Shown: positions 1-12,344 of the stretch, one piece after another
How positions within the stretch are numbered: the stretch's first letter is position 1
Layout of the letters: every line of letters begins with the position of its first letter
Origin: Lojkania enalia
Taxonomy: Eukaryota > Ascomycota > Dothideomycetes > Pleosporales
Direction of reading: 5' to 3'
Length of the DNA stretch: 64,000 nucleotides
Assembly: GCA_010094045.1 (NCBI GenBank)
Contig: ML986645.1
Coordinates: 130,446 to 194,445 of the forward strand
Position numbers and translations under genes: made by a program
Notes under the pieces: generated by a model
What the model was told of the DNA's origin: nothing
Database searches by the model: none
The model's input: the letters and a program-made list of their open reading frames with translations, nothing else

Positions 1-2214
1 GCATGTATATACGGGGCCGGTTTCATCTCACGAGCTTGTTATACGTACTGTATTGTACGGGACGCAACTGAAAACTGCTTCTGCCGCGCGGATGGCAACG
101 ATCGGCATTACCCATCACTTCCCAAAGGGAAAAAGCTAAGGTATGCTAACTGTACATATCAGAGACCCAGGCTATATAGCTAACTCGCACAGGCCAAATG
201 TTGACAGTCTAACCGCTTAACCGAAACCCTACATATATTCTCTTTTTCGAACATTGTATAGATAGGCATACGATACTAAGCAACCCGTTTCTTAAGATCG
301 CCCGGATGAATACACGAGCAATGCACAACACACGCCATACGCATGACGCACACACTAAACGACCAGCGCTAGAACGCGCTAGAAACTCGCATCTGCGGAT
401 ATGTGTTAGAAATTTGGAGATTAGCCGGGCGGTGTGTGGGAGAGAGAAAGAGTAAGGTTGGGGCTGAGTAGGGCATTATGGGTGGGTTAGTGGGTGCATT
501 ATATATGTGTGTGGGGATGTGTGGTTCCATTCCCTCGATGGATCACGACATCAAACCCATCAAAACAGCCTTCCTTCCCTACCCCAAATATATGCTTTCC
601 ACGACTATATAGATATACAGATGCATTCTACATACGCATCGAAATAGTGGAAAGAAAAAAAAAAAAAATAAAAAATAAATTAACTGTCATATGCGGTATG
701 GAAAAGCATTGCCAAAAGTCATCTTCGCTACGTAATGAGTTCTCCGGAAGTGAAGAGTCAGAACGCCCGTATCTTAGTTTCTAGCAGGATTGTCTAGATC
801 TTCCGGCGCGAATATGAATATATAACCGCTTAATACGATATCCACCTTGTCTACCCTTTTATTATTAGAACAGAAACTCCGACGGCCTTAATATGGGAAA
901 GATATTTCTTTGACCTACCAATTCAACTTTGCGCCTTTCCTTGCTAATACGCTATTATCAATAACCCGGTTCTAAGCGTACGCCATATATTATCTGACGC
1001 GTTTGTATAATAACCCACACTGGACACGCACAACACGCTCTACGTAAGGACACGACACTTCCACACTAGGACAACATCTACGCATATGACCGCGGGCCTA
1101 CAGCTGCTTCTAGGAAGTTAAAAAGCCAGTAGCAAGTAATAAATAAAGGTGCTCTAGAACTAGGGCGACCAGTTCAGCGGAACGTGAAATCTCACCATCC
1201 GAGCATCAACTCTGCCCCTGAGTTGTATAACATATGATCTCGTGACCTGTCCCTCCAAAACCGCGCTATTCAAGTTCCAAATTTATATATTTAGCCCCAG
1301 TCCGCTACCATGTCTGGGGGTATGGTTAGCCCCATCACACTTTGAGAACATATACCAATTTTTACTTTGCTTTAGATCTGGACGGAAGTTGATTTTGAAT
1401 ATCGGAGTTATATATTTTACGAATGTGAGAAAATATAACATATATATCGCGTAGGGTGCTCGTGGAGGTCAAATATGAATACTGTTCAAGACAGTGTCCG
1501 GCCCATTGTTCAAATTTAGAGATATCCAATACTCAAGGCATACCACTAAAATTTCGTCAAATTGCAGCAGTTTAGGATATGAAAATTCAAATTATTAAAA
1601 AAAAAGGGATAATAATGCTAGAGATATAGTTAAGTTGATTGAATAGTTATATGCTCCCATTTTTCCCCTCAAGACCTCATCGCTAGTATCTTATATAATT
1701 TCTACGCCTCAGTCGCGGCCTACTTCTGCCTATACTAATGACAGGTATATACGTGTAGCTTTTAATCTTATTAACTCACGCACTTATTCTAATCATTTCT
1801 AATCGCCGTTCTCTAGAGCTCTGGAGATCTATTCTCCTAAGAAAACCTTATGTTTTTGGAATAACATTCGCAAGTCTACAACGTAGCTTAATACTCAATA
1901 TTATGTTCCTGCACCTGTACATAGATGGGGCGATTACTGTCAAGAAAAGTCACAGCTGCCCTAGCTACGCAAAAAAATTCCCTACGACATTTCCCTATAT
2001 ACATCCGGACTTAGAACACGATTATAATAGTATTGCTTTACTATAACTTCAACCCAGTTCGTTCCGGACGCACTCTTCAACTAGTCGATATATTCCAGGC
2101 CGTCGTATTCGAAGCACGGTGCCAGGCGCAGCCGGAGAGTTTCAAGAAGCTCATTGTTCTTTGATCTTTCCTATACGGTCTCACGGCGATTCCTCCGCTT
2201 CGTTCTTCAGTGCG

Positions 2215-2232
2215 ATATATATATATATATAT
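2215..2232. repeat. (AT)9 microsatellite
   Basis: Nine uninterrupted AT dinucleotides lie in non-coding sequence. Confidence 0.95.
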
Positions 2233-2503
2233 GTTCTAACCACCTCGCATATAAGATTTTTTGCTATCAATGTTTGATCTGATGAATGCAACAAGCGTGT
2301 CACCATCTGTCTGCCGGAGTAGAAAATTGCGATATGATTGCGCACAAGACGGGACATTCGTGCCTCACCCCGTGTGCCCGGACCAGCCGAGCTCCCTCGC
2401 TATCCGACCCCAATCCCCAACCATTTCACGCGTCCCCTTTTCCATGCAAATCCTTAGCCTAGCCCGATTCATTTCATTTCACTTCTGTCCCTACAACAAC
2501 CCA

Positions 2504-2534
<31 letters not shown>

Positions 2535-2539
2535 GGGGG
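2504..2539. repeat. C29 homopolymer followed directly by G7
   Basis: An uninterrupted run of 29 C is followed at once by 7 G. It encodes only poly-Pro or poly-Gly in shadow frames, so it is non-coding. It could be a real C tract or an assembly/sequencing artefact at a hard-to-read site. Confidence 0.9.
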
Positions 2540-3181
2540 AAAACCGCACCATCCACACTACGCATCCCCTTCCAATCCCTTTCCGCGGCCCAGGACACAA
2601 AAACACTCGTGTATACCGGCGGGATGAAATGGATGCCTATCAGCTCTGCTTTTCGATCTTCGGGATAGTCGCTAGATACCAAATCTGCTCTTTACTTTCT
2701 AATGCGGCAAATTATATTTCTCTCTCCTTCCTATCTTCTAATATCTAGCCTAAAGCTACTTGAACGAGAGAAGTCTCACATTCACGAGATATCGAGAGCA
2801 ATTGATTGAATACTATACATTAAAAACTGGGGTACGAGGGTATAGCTATCTATCTACATGCTCCATCCGCTTGCGTAGGACTTCACACCTGATATGGGTC
2901 CAGCACCTGTATCTGTTATGCCAACACCGACACCACCCACAACACTATCCCCCTCCCACTCGCCAAAACCAGGGTCTCTATCCAACCCTCACAAGCTAAA
3001 ATCCAAAAAGAACTCCATGCCACCATCTCATGCAAACAGAAACCAGGAAACTTATATACCAAATTCCAACGTCTCCAAAGAGGGTCACCGCTATCTAAAA
3101 CCCAGGTATCACGCCCTCACCACTGCCAGCCCTACAACTATAATCTCGCTCTCTCTCAAAATAGGCACAGGGACCAAAACC

Positions 3182-5383
3182 TTAATGCCCACCATTAACA
3201 TGTCCATTTTCCTGATCACCCATATACTTCTCCATGTACGTAATGTAATCATACTTCGGTACATCGCGGTCTTCCTGGAGATCCGGACCCTTATGCTGTG
3301 GCATGGCCGAGATCAAATCCTCGATAATCTCGTCCGGGACAAGCGAGTGTCGGAGATCGAGCTCCGTGACATACGGCTGCGTCCCATTAGCAAATTCCAC
3401 TTTCCACCATGGCATCATTCTTATAATAATTATTATTATTGTGGAGGGAGGGAGGAATTGACTCACCTTTCCATCAGCAACCTCTTTAAACGACTCAAAC
3501 ACCTGCTCCGCCGTATTCTGGTCCTCAGTTTCATCAACCATGAACCTGATAAACTGCTCAAACGTCACATAATCCCTCCCCCCACTCGTCTCCCGGAACT
3601 TGGCGTGCATTTCCTCCTCATCGTAAACAAGGCCCAGACTCGCCAACGCCGCCGAAAACTCTAGCTCCTGGAGGCTATTCGACACATCGCGATCGAAGTG
3701 GCGAAACACGGATTCGAACTCCTCGAGCTGGATCGGGGTTAGGTTGGTCATGCTCCTAGCGACCATCTGGTTCTCTAGAAATGCAAGCTTCTTCGACACG
3801 GAGGATTTGACGAGCCCGAGCTCATACTCGAGTTCGTCGTACGTGTATGTCGTGAAATCGTTTTCTTCGATGTTGGCCTCGGCACACTGGTCGTCTATCC
3901 CTGCGATGATGTTGAGGTACTCATCTAGCGGTTGTAGCGATTTGCTAATCTGCTTCGTATGCTCTAGCTGGTCCTCGACATCGCCTTCGAGGCCTGATAT
4001 AGATACTGAGAGAGTGTTTAGGGCGATGGCGAAGTCGTTCGCTTTGTCGGCAAAGGACCTGCGGAGTGCATTCTTGATATCCCGGATTGTCTCATTGATG
4101 ATCTGTGAGCGATCGCGTTCCGCTTTCATTAAGCCTGCCCATGCTCTGTCTAGGGCTTCGAGACTGAGCTCCGCTGGGGGGTCGTATGGCCGAAGACGGT
4201 AGGTGGAGAGTTTCGTCTTGATGTTTCCGAGCAGTCCAGCGAGATCGGACTTCTCAGCAACCCATGCCCGCTTGTTCTTGCGTTTATAACTGGTGAACTC
4301 TGCGGCTTGATTCTTTGCGTCATTGTATGTGCCGTCGAACTCGGCCTCCTCCCACTGTCGCTGTTGCTCTGCGATTTGTCGAAGTAGTTCTCGCATGCGT
4401 TTCTCGAAGCTGTTTTGCATCTCCCATGCCCCTTGCATATTCTGGACGAATTTCTCGACCCGACGGCCAGCATTTTCGACCCGTTCCATCTGTGAGAAAG
4501 CGTGGAACCAATAGGCGATGTAGGTCATGAGGGAACGCTCGTCGGGTTTGGCGACGTCACAGACATCTTCTACGTCGAGCAGGTCGGGAATGCCGATTTC
4601 TTTGGAGGCAATGTCGAAGGCGAGCTGCATGTTTCCCTTGTGATCGCTCTTGTCGAGGCTGTCGTAATCGATGAGGTCGGGGCGGTGAATGTCTAATAGG
4701 GCACAACTGAACTACTTGTGAGCCGGCTAACATACTCGACGTGGGGAGAGACCACTCACAATGCCAATCCATCGTTCCAACTTGTAGAGAAATCTCGAAC
4801 CTCGACCTCGTCATAGCAGGCCGTCTTCCGTTGACACCAGAGCAGTAGGCCCTCCTTTGCGCTCAAGCCCTCCTCGTTGATGTCGCTAATGGTAAACCGG
4901 AGAATCAACGTCCATATCAAGCCTAATATGATTTTGCTATTCCCATCGACGACGTCTTCGGCACCGATGTTTGTCATCTGTATGCCTCTGCTCTTGATGA
5001 AGTCAAGCGATTTGTTGACGTTCTCAAACTTCTGCACGCGGAGCTTCGGCCGGGAGGCATATCGGCCGAGGGACTCGCTTCCAAGGATTTCAAGAAGGTG
5101 TATCAATACAATCTGCGGCAGCGTAAGAACTATTCAAAAAGGCGGTATGCGGGGAAGCCGGAGCGACGAAGGGGATGAGAGGTGGGAGAGGCACTCACAC
5201 CGTCGGATAGGTCTGTAATGAGGTCGTTGATTTCGACATCTCGGACTTTTAGTTTGCTATTAAGCCTGCAGCGGTGTGATTAGTAGCGCTGTAGAGCGAG
5301 TGATGGAGCGGGGACGGCACTGCGCACCATTTGGTGAATGTTTTCTGCTGAACTTTAACCCATTGCTGCTCGAGCGGTGCCAT
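3182..5383 (-). CDS. ain1: alpha-actinin, actin cross-linking protein
   Basis: Alpha-actinin bundles F-actin at the cytokinetic ring and in the cortex. Five exons read 5383-5328, 5265-5199, 5112-4760, 4706-3467 and 3376-3182 and sum to 637 codons (636 aa). The start ATG at 5383 opens MAPLEQQWVKVQQKTFTKW, which runs across the first intron into LNSKLKVRDVEINDL, the normal beginning of calponin-homology domain CH1 (about 8-112). CH2 (about 120-225) holds AKEGLLLWCQRKT and SWNDGLAFCALLDIHRPDL. A spectrin-repeat rod with coiled-coil character covers about 235-480. A calmodulin-like EF-hand region follows, with loop DRDVSNSLQELE. The last intron (3377-3466) is 90 bp, a multiple of three without stops, so it reads through as 30 spurious residues including poly-Ile; the conserved joint is ADGK/PYVTELDLRHSL. 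Domain order and length fit fungal alpha-actinin. Confidence 0.95.
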
Positions 5384-7431
5384 GGCGGACTGTGGGCATC
5401 ACAACTGTATTTCTTTTGCACAGGAGGTGGCGTGCATGCGGGTAGGAATATCGGGGGTTGCGTATGCGATGCTGGTGGTGAGTTGTTGCAGCCAAAACAA
5501 TGTCGGCTAGCACTGGTTGGTCGGTCGCCTGGCGGGGGCTTCGGCGGTTGTCAAGCCGTCGTTGGTCCAGTTGTCAACCTCCCCATCAAACCCGCTCAAC
5601 CAATATCAGCACACAACGGCGCCTCGGAGATATTGCGCTGTTTCGCTAAATAATGCAGCGATTCCGCAATGAGGTAGTTGCGCCCTTGGACGGTCAAGAG
5701 AGACTTTCCCAGCTGGCGGGTGGTATTCCAGGCTGTCCCATGAACCTACCTTGGAATTTCACACATACCCCTTGTTTCTGTCAAGCATCATGGATGCTAA
5801 GCCCGCTCCGCAACTGCTCTTCTTGCTCAGATATCTTTCCTGCTGCTTATTACTATTGCGGGCGCTGCTGCTGACCGCATCTTCTTTGCAGTCTTCCAGT
5901 TCGAGTTCTGCGCGGCATCGCTGGGGATATTTAGGTGCAAAATGTCTAGCCATTGCCGTCGAATATTTTGTCGTCTATTCAGGGTGTCCAGAACCCATAC
6001 TTCTTGCCTGCGAAGGCTCAATTTTCTGTTGTCCCTTTTTCATAGGGTGTCTGGCTGTGGCTTCAATACTTCGATCTAAAGCAAATCCCTCCCCAAGCGT
6101 TTAACGCATGCACAGACCCTACCGCCATACGTCGCATCTACGGGATTTCCATACGATCAATTTACATGTTTAATCATCCTACGGTCTGGCATGGCGTCGT
6201 TTATGCTATCCCCATGATCGGGGACCTGATCTATAGATTGACTCGTTAGGTTTCTGATCAGACCAACTGGATGCTTATCCAAGATTCGGCCTCCTTCAGC
6301 CCCGCATATTCGAGGTAAGAAAGGGTGGTTGGCTATGGACAATCTCTAAGCTAAGCCATAGGAAATCTCGAATTCAGAAGAGCGGTCACTTGGCTCAGCA
6401 AACACGATGTTTGTCTGGCTTTACAACTCACCTGAGTCTGAAAGAGTCTGTATTCATACATAAATGTTGTTGTACATGGTAGAGCACAAGATACGCGTTT
6501 CCAGCACTCTTCCGGAAGCTGAAGGAGGATCAACCGAATTGGGTGTGGGCGCTGGGCGCCATCGGCAGTACATGACGATTCAGCCCTGTTCTGCTCCCGC
6601 ACCGTGATGTTTCATCCAATTGTTTCGACGCTCGTCATTAGCTCCTTCGACATGTTCATACCAATCTGACCGTGACAAAGCTTAGATCCCTCGGCCAGGA
6701 AGATGTGACTTCGTCTGCATGTTTGCAACACTTGGTCCACAAAACCTTCTTTGCACGGAGATAAGCGGCAATCTACTCCGCAACCCATGTCTCTCATGCC
6801 TAGCAATTCCAGTATCCATTTAAGCACTCAGCAGATGCCAAGAGAATCTTCACACAAGCCTACGTAGTCAAACCAGAGGAGCGGAGCGGAACCCTTGGTG
6901 CATTAATGCTATGTATCTGCCCGAGATAGTAACCGGACGTTGCCAGTAGAAGAGCCGCATCTAGGCGGAAACAGACATTGCGTTATTAGCGCACCAATCT
7001 GGAGGTGGCAGTTTTGATGTCAATGGCTTTTCAAAGAAGCGCCTAAGGCCCCCAAGTCCCTGTGTTTATTCGATGGGCAAATCAGTGCGCAACTCTCGAG
7101 AGCGGCCGGAGAATGGGCGGACGGACGGCAGGTGGCGGCGGGTAGGACGTCTGGAGCAACTTTCTCCCTGTTTCAGACGGCGTCTTGAATCAATCATTTC
7201 GCGGGCTGAAACGAAGCCTACGGATAACGATCCCTACAGGCGCCCGTCTTGCTCCAAACCGGCCCGTAGCTCATCCACGCTTTTTGCCTCCATCGTCCGA
7301 GCTAGCCAGGCGCCTGCTTTTCGCCGTCGACGGTATCTAAGTTAGTAGGTAGCGAGTGGTGTCGCGCTTCCCGTCGATGAAACAGCGTCCGAGATTTGTT
7401 GTTGTGTGCACCTCTAATGCATAGGTACGCC

Positions 7432-7457
7432 GCTGCTGCTGCTGCTGCTACTGCTGC
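7432..7457. repeat. GCT/CTG trinucleotide repeat, one interruption
   Basis: Six GCT units, an ACT interruption, then two more units. It lies in non-coding sequence about 0.9 kb before the Cla4-type kinase start. Confidence 0.9.
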
Positions 7458-8193
7458 GTGGAACCACGATCGCTAAAATAACTTAATCACTCTGTCGACA
7501 CAGACACGCAAAGCGGCGCTCTACGAGGGCCATTTTGATAGGAGCGGCGGGGGCGTTTCTTTCAGGACTAGGGAGAAAGCCGGCATCACGTGTTTGGCCG
7601 CGGCCGCTGCTTTAACGCGGCGTGTTACCTAGGAGGGAGGGACTCGACGGAGCCTTGCACTACCAGCGCTCGATCATCTGGAAGACCCCGAACCCCAACC
7701 ACATCGCCTTCCCGCTCTCCGTACCACCAGCCCCGGCCTCTTGCTCGCGGAGAGCTACTCTTCCAGGCATACACAAACAAAGGCTGGCCTTCCATTCCTC
7801 TCTCCCATCCATGACGGCCGCCCGCTGAGACCCTCAACCTGCGGAGCGAATACGATTGGCCGTGGCCGTGGCTCGCTTTCACCGATTGCACCCCCAGACG
7901 CAGCCTAAAACCTCGCAACCTCCGGTTACCTCTCAAATTCGCAGAAACAGCTCGACGCCCCCAAAGTAATAGCCCAAACCCACGAACCGTTCATCGTCGG
8001 AGCGTTTGTAGCCCGCCTCTGTTCAAGGCACCGGTGTCGCCCGTTCGAAGCTGAGAAACCAGCCTCCTTCCCCCCGCATTCGCCGCCTCCGCTGCCTTGC
8101 TGGACCTCTGTAGGAGCAGCAGTGTCCCGACAACAGCATTATCTGATATTCTAATACCCATCTTGCCCATTGTTCGCATGACTGTGCACTCAA

Positions 8194-8266
8194 GTAAGTA
8201 CTGTAATGGCGCCTTGACTCGCCAAACTATCATACCACACCCCTATGCAACAATATCTATTTACAG
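8194..8266 (+). other. probable 5'UTR intron of the Cla4-type kinase gene
   Basis: A strong donor GTAAGT begins at 8194 and a pyrimidine-rich acceptor TTACAG ends at 8266. This gives a 73-bp interval, the size of the coding introns nearby. It lies 88 bp before the start codon on the same strand. It does not interrupt a recognised reading frame, so it would be a leader intron. RNA evidence is needed to confirm it. Confidence 0.4.
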
Positions 8267-8354
8267 CCACCCACCGATTGTGGGGCTATTTACTCGCTAC
8301 CTAGCCTCACCCACGTCGATTCAATAGATATCGAGCTCACCTCTACAACCTAGA

Positions 8355-11026
8355 ATGTACTCGCGCGACCAATTCATGAACCCTGGCCCTGCGCCGCGGC
8401 CGCCCACCGACCGTCCCCGCCTGAACTACACACCGAACACCAGCAGCAGCCTGCCTGGGAACATGGCAGGTCTGAGCATGCAATCCCCCTCCTTCAATAG
8501 CAGTGGATATAGCAGCAACAATTCATCCACCACCATGCTCTCACGTACACAATCGGAAAAGAACCAGGGGGGCTCGTCGACAGTCAAAGAGGGTAACGTC
8601 AAGGTCAAAGACGAAGGTCTCTTCAAATCTTTTGTCTGGCAAGATAGGTGGCTTGTTCTTCGCGAATTCGAGCTTGCCTTTTTTAAGAGCCCCAATTCCA
8701 ATAAGGTGTCGAACACGATACAACTCCGCGATGTTCTGGGAGTCGAGCGGTCCGACACGCAGCCACTATCATTTGAGATTACAAGGGCGCTTAATGCATC
8801 GAAAGGCTCATCGCCGCCTCGTGATGGCCCCACAAAGATAATTACGTGTAAAGTGGAAACGGACGACGAAGTTTACTCATGGATAGATAGCATCTATCAA
8901 AGGTGTCCGAGCATGGGCGGCGTCAGCAACCCCACTAATTTCACTCACAGAGTCCATGTAGGCTTTGATCCGATGAGCGGCGCGTTTGTTGGTCTTCCGG
9001 TCGAATGGGAGAAGCTTCTCACCGCTTCCGCGCTTACAAAGGATGACTACGCGAAGAACCCCAAAGCCGTTTTGGAAGTCCTGGAATTCTACACGGAGAA
9101 ACTGGTGAAACGCTCCGAGGACCCACAGACATACCCAAGTCTAACTCCTACCCCACCGGTAAGTGCAGGCAAGGAAAAGCAGCTCGGATACTCTGCTGGA
9201 GGTAGCTCTATTGCGCCCCCACGACCAGGGCCCCCCAATGGCTACCAACGCAAGGACAGCTACAATGTATCCCGCCAGAATACCCCGCCACAGGCTGGAT
9301 ACCCAACCCCATCTCAGAACAATTATTATCAACCCTCTCAAGATGCTCGCATGGAGCAGGAAAAGAGGCGGCTACAAGAGGAAGAGGTACGAGCTCGCGA
9401 GCGTGAGAGGCAGAAGCAGGAGTACGAGCGACGAGAGCGCGAGGAGCTAGCTGCATACAACGCGTCGTTGCCAAAGACAAAGGTCCCTCTTGCACAACAG
9501 GAAATCGGTGGCAGTAGCTATGATTCCAGAGATCAAAGCCCGTCAGGCCAACAATCTCGATATAACCCAAGTCGGCCACCGCCTTCGACGCCTGGTGCCC
9601 AGCGAGAGCGCCAGCAGCAGCCTCCGGGGTCGTTACGGCAGATGGCGGCTCAGCGGCCTGCACCATCAGCCCCCAAGCAACAGAATGGTAGTGGATATGG
9701 CACCTCTCCGCAGTCTAAACCTCCCCAAACCCAACAACGCCCGCCGGTGCAGCCGAATGATAGGTACCAAGGTTCAAGTAACCAAGTCCCGCAAGCTCGG
9801 CCACCCCAACCGCAACAACAGAAGCAGTATCCTGGCAGTGTGGCGCCCAAGCCGCTGAATGTAGCTGCCAAGCAACCTACGGGAGCTCCCCAGCAGAGCG
9901 ATGCCGTCAAAAAGGCTGAAGCGGCGCTAACAAAGAAAGAAGATGCACCTCGCAAGGATGTACGGATGTCGAGCATGTCCGAAAGCGAGGTTATGGCGAA
10001 ACTTCGAGAGGTCGTCTCCAAAGACCGGCCTTTGGATTCATACAACAAACAGAAGAAAATTGGACAAGGAGCGTCCGGTTCAGTATACGTAGCCCGCATT
10101 CGCGAAGGAGCCACTTCCCCGATGGCACGGAGGCTACTACAAGAGAACGGTCCTCGTGCCCAAGTTGCTATAAAACAGATGGATCTCCGCAACCAACCAA
10201 GAAAAGAGCTAATCGTAAACGAAATTATTGTTATGAAAGACAGCAAGCACCCGAATATTGTGAACTTTCTAGACGCATTTTTACAGGAAGAGCAATCGGA
10301 GCTCTGGGTGGTAATGGAGTTTATGGAGGGCGGTGCGTTGACAGATATTATTGACAACAACCCATCCATTAGCGAAGATCAAATCGCTACTATTTGTTTG
10401 GAGGTAAATTTAGACCACCATCATCCAAAGCGATGAAGCTAACTGAGAAAAAAAAAAAGACATGCAAGGGCTTGGAACATCTACACAACCAGAATATCAT
10501 TCACCGAGATATCAAGAGTGATAACGTTCTGCTTGATGGTCGTGGGAATGTTAAGATCAGTACGTCTACTGCTTTCTCGTCCGCTCACTTTTTAGATTAA
10601 CGTCGTTGTGCAGCTGATTTCGGGTTCTGCGCCAAGCTCACGGAGCAGAGGAGCAAGCGGGCCACAATGGTCGGCACACCGTACTGGATGGCGCCGGAGG
10701 TTGTGAAGCAGAAGGAGTATGGCAACAAGGTGGACATCTGGTCGCTGGGCATCATGGCGATCGAGATGATCGAATCGGAGCCGCCGTACCTCAACGAGGA
10801 GCCTCTCAAGGCGTTGTACTTGATCGCGACGAACGGGACGCCACGGCTGAAGAAGCCGGATAAGCTATCCAAGGAGCTCAAGGCGTTTCTGTCGGTGTGC
10901 TTGTGTGTGGACGTCAAGTCGAGGGCCAGCGCATCAGAGCTAATGAGCCATGATTTCTTGAAGAGTGGGTGTAGTTTGGCGAGTTTGTCGCAGTTGTTGA
11001 ATTTTAGGAAGAATGGAGGGCACTAG
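8355..11026 (+). CDS. cla4: Cla4-type p21-activated (PAK/STE20) kinase
   Basis: This is a Ser/Thr kinase that acts downstream of Cdc42/Rac in polarity, septation and hyphal growth. Exons 8355-10403, 10460-10559 and 10614-11026 sum to 854 codons (853 aa). A PH domain (about 77-186, with [21 protein letters not shown]) precedes a CRIB/p21-binding motif at about 192-225 ([20 protein letters not shown]). A long Pro/Gln-rich linker contains a charged coiled stretch ([18 protein letters not shown]). The kinase domain starts near 562 with the glycine loop [10 protein letters not shown], then VAIKQMDL lysine, HRDIKSDNV, the DFG motif (TDFGFCAKL, split by the second intron) and [12 protein letters not shown] plus CRIB separates Cla4 from Ste20, which has no PH domain. 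Both introns are short (56 and 54 bp) with clean GT...AG ends. Confidence 0.96.
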
Positions 11027-12344
11027 GGGGGGAGGGGGGGCGGTGAACGGGACGTCTCCCTATTTTGTTTTGTGGGTTTGTGGACGCAGATGCGAAGCGT
11101 GAATGAGTTGAGATTTTTTTTTATTTTTTTGGCTGAGTCTTGATGGTATGATGGAGGAATAAATCGATACCCTGCTTCTCTTTTTTTCTTGGTTCGAGAT
11201 TTTGTGTGTATGTGTGTATCTTGTGTTGGTGGACTGCGGGAAAAAGAGAGCGGTGTGTTGGTGTGCTAGGTTGGGGAGGAGAGGTTTTGGAAAAAGGGGA
11301 GGGGTAAAGAGTTGTTTGATATTAGTCATGGATGAGGAAATATTGGACAGTAGAGCATTTTTGAAGGCATTGGGGAAATTTTCTTAGTCTTTAGGATTAT
11401 GCTAGGGCGGGTAGGGGGGGTTAGGGGGGGGTCAGGAGGAGAGGATGTGTGAAGGGTTTTTTATAGGTTGGTTTAGTTCACTCTTTTGCAGGGTTTGTTT
11501 GGGTTTGGGCATTTAGGAAGATGATGAGATACATGGGTATTTGGCGTAGGATAGAATTGACGATTTTTTTTGTGTTTATATCTAAGGGATTGTATATGCT
11601 TAGTGAGGTGGTTTTGTGATGAGTTGGGTTGGGTTCGAGAGGTTGGGGTTTAGAAGCCGGGGGGGGGGGGAGAAAGAACACGGTGGGTTTGCGGATTGTC
11701 CTGGTGTTTCGAATTTTTTTTTTTTTTGCCTTATGTTGGTGTTCATAATTTGTGTGTAGAGGATTGATGACGCAAGAACTAGGCGTGGGAATTCGTAGAT
11801 AGTGTGGGTGGAGGAGTGGGATGAAGAATATGATTATGGCGGTAGGCTGACTGCTTATCCGCGCTGGCAAAAGCGGTCACGGGAACATTTTTGGTATGAC
11901 AGCGTTGGTGAATGGTGCTGTGGAGTTACAGTGGTGGTTTGAGGAGTGGTTGGAAAGGGCGGGGCTATGGAGCACATCGATATAGTTAGAGAAGTTAATG
12001 AGCTGCAATATATTTTTCACGCAAGATATGATTTTCATTATAACAGAGTTCCCGAATCTTATGTATTAGACATTGAGCTGCTAGTCTGTGAATAATATAA
12101 CTTTCCTGTAATAATCAGTGAACCAACAGGTTGTTGAGCAGTAACACAAAGACCTTAATGAGCGATGCGGTGATAGAGGTAGGTTACATACGTAAGTCTC
12201 AGTCGTGGACAGGCAAGGACAGCCAGGGTTTGAAAGATATGAAAACAGTGATTTATAGGTCGGAAGATGAGAACCGGTATCAACTTAAAGATGTAAAGAA
12301 TATCTAAAGAAACAGGGAGATCGGCAGCAAAACTACAAAAATCT
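11027..12344. other. gene-free, G/T-rich low-complexity downstream region
   Basis: The plus strand here is rich in T-runs and G-runs (for example near 11113-11130, 11405-11430 and 11661-11670). Open frames on the minus strand are compositional artefacts of this bias. The start of the stretch would hold the kinase 3'UTR and the end the 3'UTR of the HET gene. Confidence 0.55.

Larger units (their letters stand above)
1..3181. other. gene-free stretch, no supported gene
   Basis: Only short open frames occur here. None has recognisable protein character, and stop codons are frequent in all frames. The stretch carries A-rich tracts near 653-678, an (AT)9 run at 2215-2232 and a C/G homopolymer at 2504-2539. 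The last few hundred bases before 3182 would include the 3' untranslated region of the minus-strand alpha-actinin gene. Confidence 0.6.
5384..8354. promoter_or_regulatory. 3-kb divergent intergenic region, alpha-actinin / Cla4-type kinase
   Basis: The two flanking genes are transcribed away from each other, so both promoters must lie here. No ORF in this stretch shows recognisable protein features. It carries a GCT-rich microsatellite (about 7432-7457), and GC-rich CT-tracts become common from about 7000 onward, as in leaders of signalling genes. A likely leader intron is listed separately. Confidence 0.5.

Noticed and set aside
9159..9169. A GTAAGTGCAG string in the Cla4-type exon that looks like donor plus acceptor
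   Set aside because: A ten-base gap cannot be an intron and the frame is open through it.
9650..10369. A 239-aa minus-strand ORF inside the Cla4-type gene
   Set aside because: Antisense shadow of the linker and kinase domain; no independent features.
11060..11870. Two minus-strand ORFs (89 and 130 aa)
   Set aside because: Low-complexity T/G-rich DNA downstream of the kinase gives Lys/Asn/Pro/Thr-rich chance peptides.
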